Shown in pieces: positions 62,305-64,000 of a stretch of DNA of 64,000 nucleotides; position 1 is the stretch's first letter; each line of letters opens with the position of its first letter. The notes beneath the pieces were generated by a model. That model ran no database searches. It saw only the letters and a list, made by a program, of their open reading frames with translations, and was not told the DNA's origin. The DNA is from Prochlorococcus sp. HOT208_60m_813B04 (GTDB taxonomy: Bacteria > Cyanobacteriota > Cyanobacteriia > PCC-6307 > Cyanobiaceae). The DNA lies in NCBI GenBank assembly GCA_002025975.1, contig MWOU01000109.1, forward strand, positions 1-64,000, read 5' to 3'. The translations under genes were made by a program, and so were the position numbers.

Positions 62305-63462
62305 ATGAAAAGATTACTAGCGTTATCTTTGGTTGGATCTTATTTATTAATAGGATCAAACCCAGCAAAAGCAGATTGGGATATTTGGGCGCTTAAACAA
62401 TCTGAATCAGATAGTAGTCTTTACGATGTTTATACATTGGATAGTTATTCGCAAGAAGCAACAAAAGTAACCGAAGTTTGTACTGACAATAGAAGTGGAT
62501 GCATTAATTGGAGCAAAATCTACTCAATGCAATCTAATGTGAATGGATTACTTGTAGAAACTTCTTCAGGAACATTTTCTGAATATGATTTAAATTCAAA
62601 TACTTGGAGTTCATCAAATGGGGATAGTATTTGGACAGATGATTATCCTGATTGGTTCGCAAGAAGTAGCACTATTTTGCAAAATGATGGTTCAATAGAT
62701 TTTTATTTCAAAGGAAATTATTCATCAACAATATTATCTGATGGTACTTCGCGCTTTGGTCAAAATGAAACTGATATTTCTTTAAAAAATAACGGTTTAT
62801 TTTCTAATACAAACGGCGTAATAGTAAGAAAAACAAACGGCGATATTCATATTGGAAAAAATTCGTTTGTAGTAGGAAACGACTTAATAGATGGAGCACA
62901 CCCTATTTGGGCGGAAGATGAAAACGGATCAAAAGTTCCCTTAAATATTTACGGTTCGGATCTTCAAATAAATGGAGTAAGTGTTCAAGGACAGATAAAC
63001 ACCAATAAAACAAACATCAAAAATCTTGGTTCGGGAGTGGCTGGATCAACTGCTTTAACAGCGGCACTAACAGCATTACCTCAAACATCAAAAGAGTCTA
63101 AATTAAGTTGTGGTGTTGGGAGCGGTGCTTACAGTAGTAGATATGCAGTAGGGTTTGGTTGTGCTTCTAAAGTAAATGAAAGAGTGGATATAAATGCTGG
63201 TGGATCATATGTTTTTGGAGGTTCTAAATCTTATGGAGAAGGAACATTAGATAGTGGAGTAGTTAAAGCAGGATTTGTTTTTAAATTAGGTGAATTGAAT
63301 AAACCAACTCAAATCAGCATGAAGGATAAGAAAAAAATGGAAACAAAAATTGAATCTCTTGAAGAAAAAAATAAACAACTTTTAGCAAGATTGGAGCGCC
63401 TTGAAAAAATTGCACTTGGTGAAAGCAAATCACAAGATTTAGCAGTTTATAAACTTAAATAA
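62305..63462 (+). CDS. secreted YadA-anchor-like protein with C-terminal coiled coil
   Basis: About 385 residues: a signal peptide (MKRLLALSLVGSYLLIGSNP, cleaved after AKA), a Ser/Asn/Asp-rich exported region with two Cys, then residues 235-330 resembling the YadA beta-barrel anchor (GSGVAGSTALTAALTALPQ, then SCGVGSGAYSSRYAVGFGCA and INAGGSYVFGG), and last a coiled coil (KMETKIESLEEKNKQLLARL). Trimeric autotransporters normally end with the barrel, so the extra coil is odd. A TTG at 62272 could add 11 residues, but the ATG gives a clean signal. The gene lies alone in an inserted segment. Surface protein is likely; adhesion is inference. Confidence 0.78.
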   Translation: MKRLLALSLVGSYLLIGSNPAKADWDIWALKQSESDSSLYDVYTLDSYSQEATKVTEVCTDNRSGCINWSKIYSMQSNVNGLLVETSSGTFSEYDLNSNTWSSSNGDSIWTDDYPDWFARSSTILQNDGSIDFYFKGNYSSTILSDGTSRFGQNETDISLKNNGLFSNTNGVIVRKTNGDIHIGKNSFVVGNDLIDGAHPIWAEDENGSKVPLNIYGSDLQINGVSVQGQINTNKTNIKNLGSGVAGSTALTAALTALPQTSKESKLSCGVGSGAYSSRYAVGFGCASKVNERVDINAGGSYVFGGSKSYGEGTLDSGVVKAGFVFKLGELNKPTQISMKDKKKMETKIESLEEKNKQLLARLERLEKIALGESKSQDLAVYKLK

Positions 63463-63481
63463 ATAATTCTATGTAGAAACT

Positions 63482-63509
63482 TAGTGGTACTTAGACGGTA
63501 TCAAGTAGA
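63482..63509. repeat. right copy of cassette-end repeat
   Basis: Partner of 62129-62156 (21 of 28 identical, same orientation), 20 bases after the YadA-like stop and 41 bases before the argJ stop. Confidence 0.7.
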
Positions 63510-63549
63510 TTTAATCCTTGAGAACCACTGCACTGGAACGACTTTAGTG

Positions 63550-64000
63550 CTAAGTTGTATATTCGCTATTTATTTCAACATATTTTTTAGAAAGATCGCA
63601 CCCCCAAGCTGTACCTTTCGATTCGCCAGAATTTAGATTAATCATAATTTTTACAATATCATCTACTAAATATCTACCTTTCATTCTGGACTTAATATAG
63701 TCTGTGACTTTTTGTGGATCATATTTATTTAACTTGCCTTTTTCCAAAATCTGGGCGTTTCCTATAAATAAGTCAACGTCATTAAAATTAAATTTAACTC
63801 CAGAATTACCTGCAGCAGAAATAATTCGTCCCCAATTCGGATCACAACCATGTATCGCAGTTTTTACCAAGGCAGAATTACAGATAGATTTCGCGAGAAT
63901 AATTGCATCATCTGTATTTTTTGCTCCTTGAACCAAAACTTCTAATAAACAATTTGCTCCCTCTCCATCCCTTGCAATATTTTTTGCCAAGTTCTGACAT
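63550..64000 (-). CDS. argJ: bifunctional ornithine acetyltransferase/N-acetylglutamate synthase, C-terminal part
   Basis: The last 150 residues of ArgJ, which transfers acetyl from N-acetylornithine to glutamate in arginine synthesis. Frame is open to the window edge (codons up to 63999), so the N-terminal alpha part with the autocatalytic Thr lies outside. Motifs visible are NIARDGEGANCLLEV, VKTAIHGCDPNWGRIISAAG and the C-terminal IMINLNSGESKGTAWGCDLS. It converges on the inserted segment. Its final 12 codons recur at 61992-62027. Confidence 0.95.
   Translation of the reverse strand, partial: CQNLAKNIARDGEGANCLLEVLVQGAKNTDDAIILAKSICNSALVKTAIHGCDPNWGRIISAAGNSGVKFNFNDVDLFIGNAQILEKGKLNKYDPQKVTDYIKSRMKGRYLVDDIVKIMINLNSGESKGTAWGCDLSKKYVEINSEYTT

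Overview
The window is a stretch of chromosome from a high-light-adapted Prochlorococcus, probably clade HLII. The DNA is very AT-rich (well over 60% by eye, not computed). Genes are tightly packed, often sharing a base or a few bases. The content is typical of marine picocyanobacteria: psbX, probable petL, Ycf66, the NDH-1 factor CRR7, two high-light-inducible proteins, a sufBCDS operon, zeta-carotene desaturase, and a circularly permuted two-piece tmRNA whose tag begins ANKIVSF. No rRNA, CRISPR array, transposase or recognisable prophage is present.

Layout. 1-8.7 kb: crtQ/zds (cut by the window edge) with an SRPBCC protein; hemD-rbfA-DUF751 on the minus strand; a GST; DUF6816; crr7; aroK; then a plus-strand run of tandem-PTPS, RibD_C-type reductase, COG3146 acyltransferase-like protein and DUF4346. 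8.7-24.2 kb: probable petL, rimO, a VKOR-thioredoxin fusion, nadB-DUF3120, a TIGR03279 radical-SAM/TolC/IMPase run, a YihY-family protein, a zinc-ribbon protein, a HLIP, small cyanobacterial proteins, an HtrA-type protease, an ABC-F ATPase and a cluster of small genes around a ribbon-helix-helix regulator. 24.2-36.3 kb: a minus-strand ion-transport and redox set (type II NADH dehydrogenase-like, SLC13/TrkA_C, TrkH/KtrB, TrkA/KtrA), then cysH, coaX, bcp, a phosphopantetheinyl transferase, rarA, pgm and DUF4912. 36.5-50.3 kb: sufBCDS, an S9 peptidase, def, a HIT protein, an SbmA/ABCD-like transporter, a HLIP, ycf66, psbX, YggT and accC. 50.5-61.0 kb: tRNA-Leu, an LpxB-related glycosyltransferase, a PRC-barrel protein, smc, a LigD-phosphoesterase-like protein, DUF883/holin-like envelope proteins, a THUMP RNA methyltransferase, ssrA and an aldo/keto reductase. 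61.1-64 kb: an orphan ParA ATPase with an overlapping small membrane gene, a roughly 1.56-kb inserted segment, and the C-terminal end of argJ.

The most unusual region is 62.0-63.55 kb. A YadA-anchor-like secreted protein gene sits alone between (i) two copies of the last codons of argJ, one in the real argJ and one a detached remnant beside the ParA locus, and (ii) two related GGTAC-rich repeats. This looks like a small cassette integrated at the 3' end of argJ, with no recombinase of its own. Other points worth checking are the tandem PTPS whose first domain lacks the catalytic His, a stand-alone LigD phosphoesterase-like protein next to smc, divergent gene pairs whose start codons abut or share a base, frequent TTG starts, and a tRNA-Leu with anticodon AAG.
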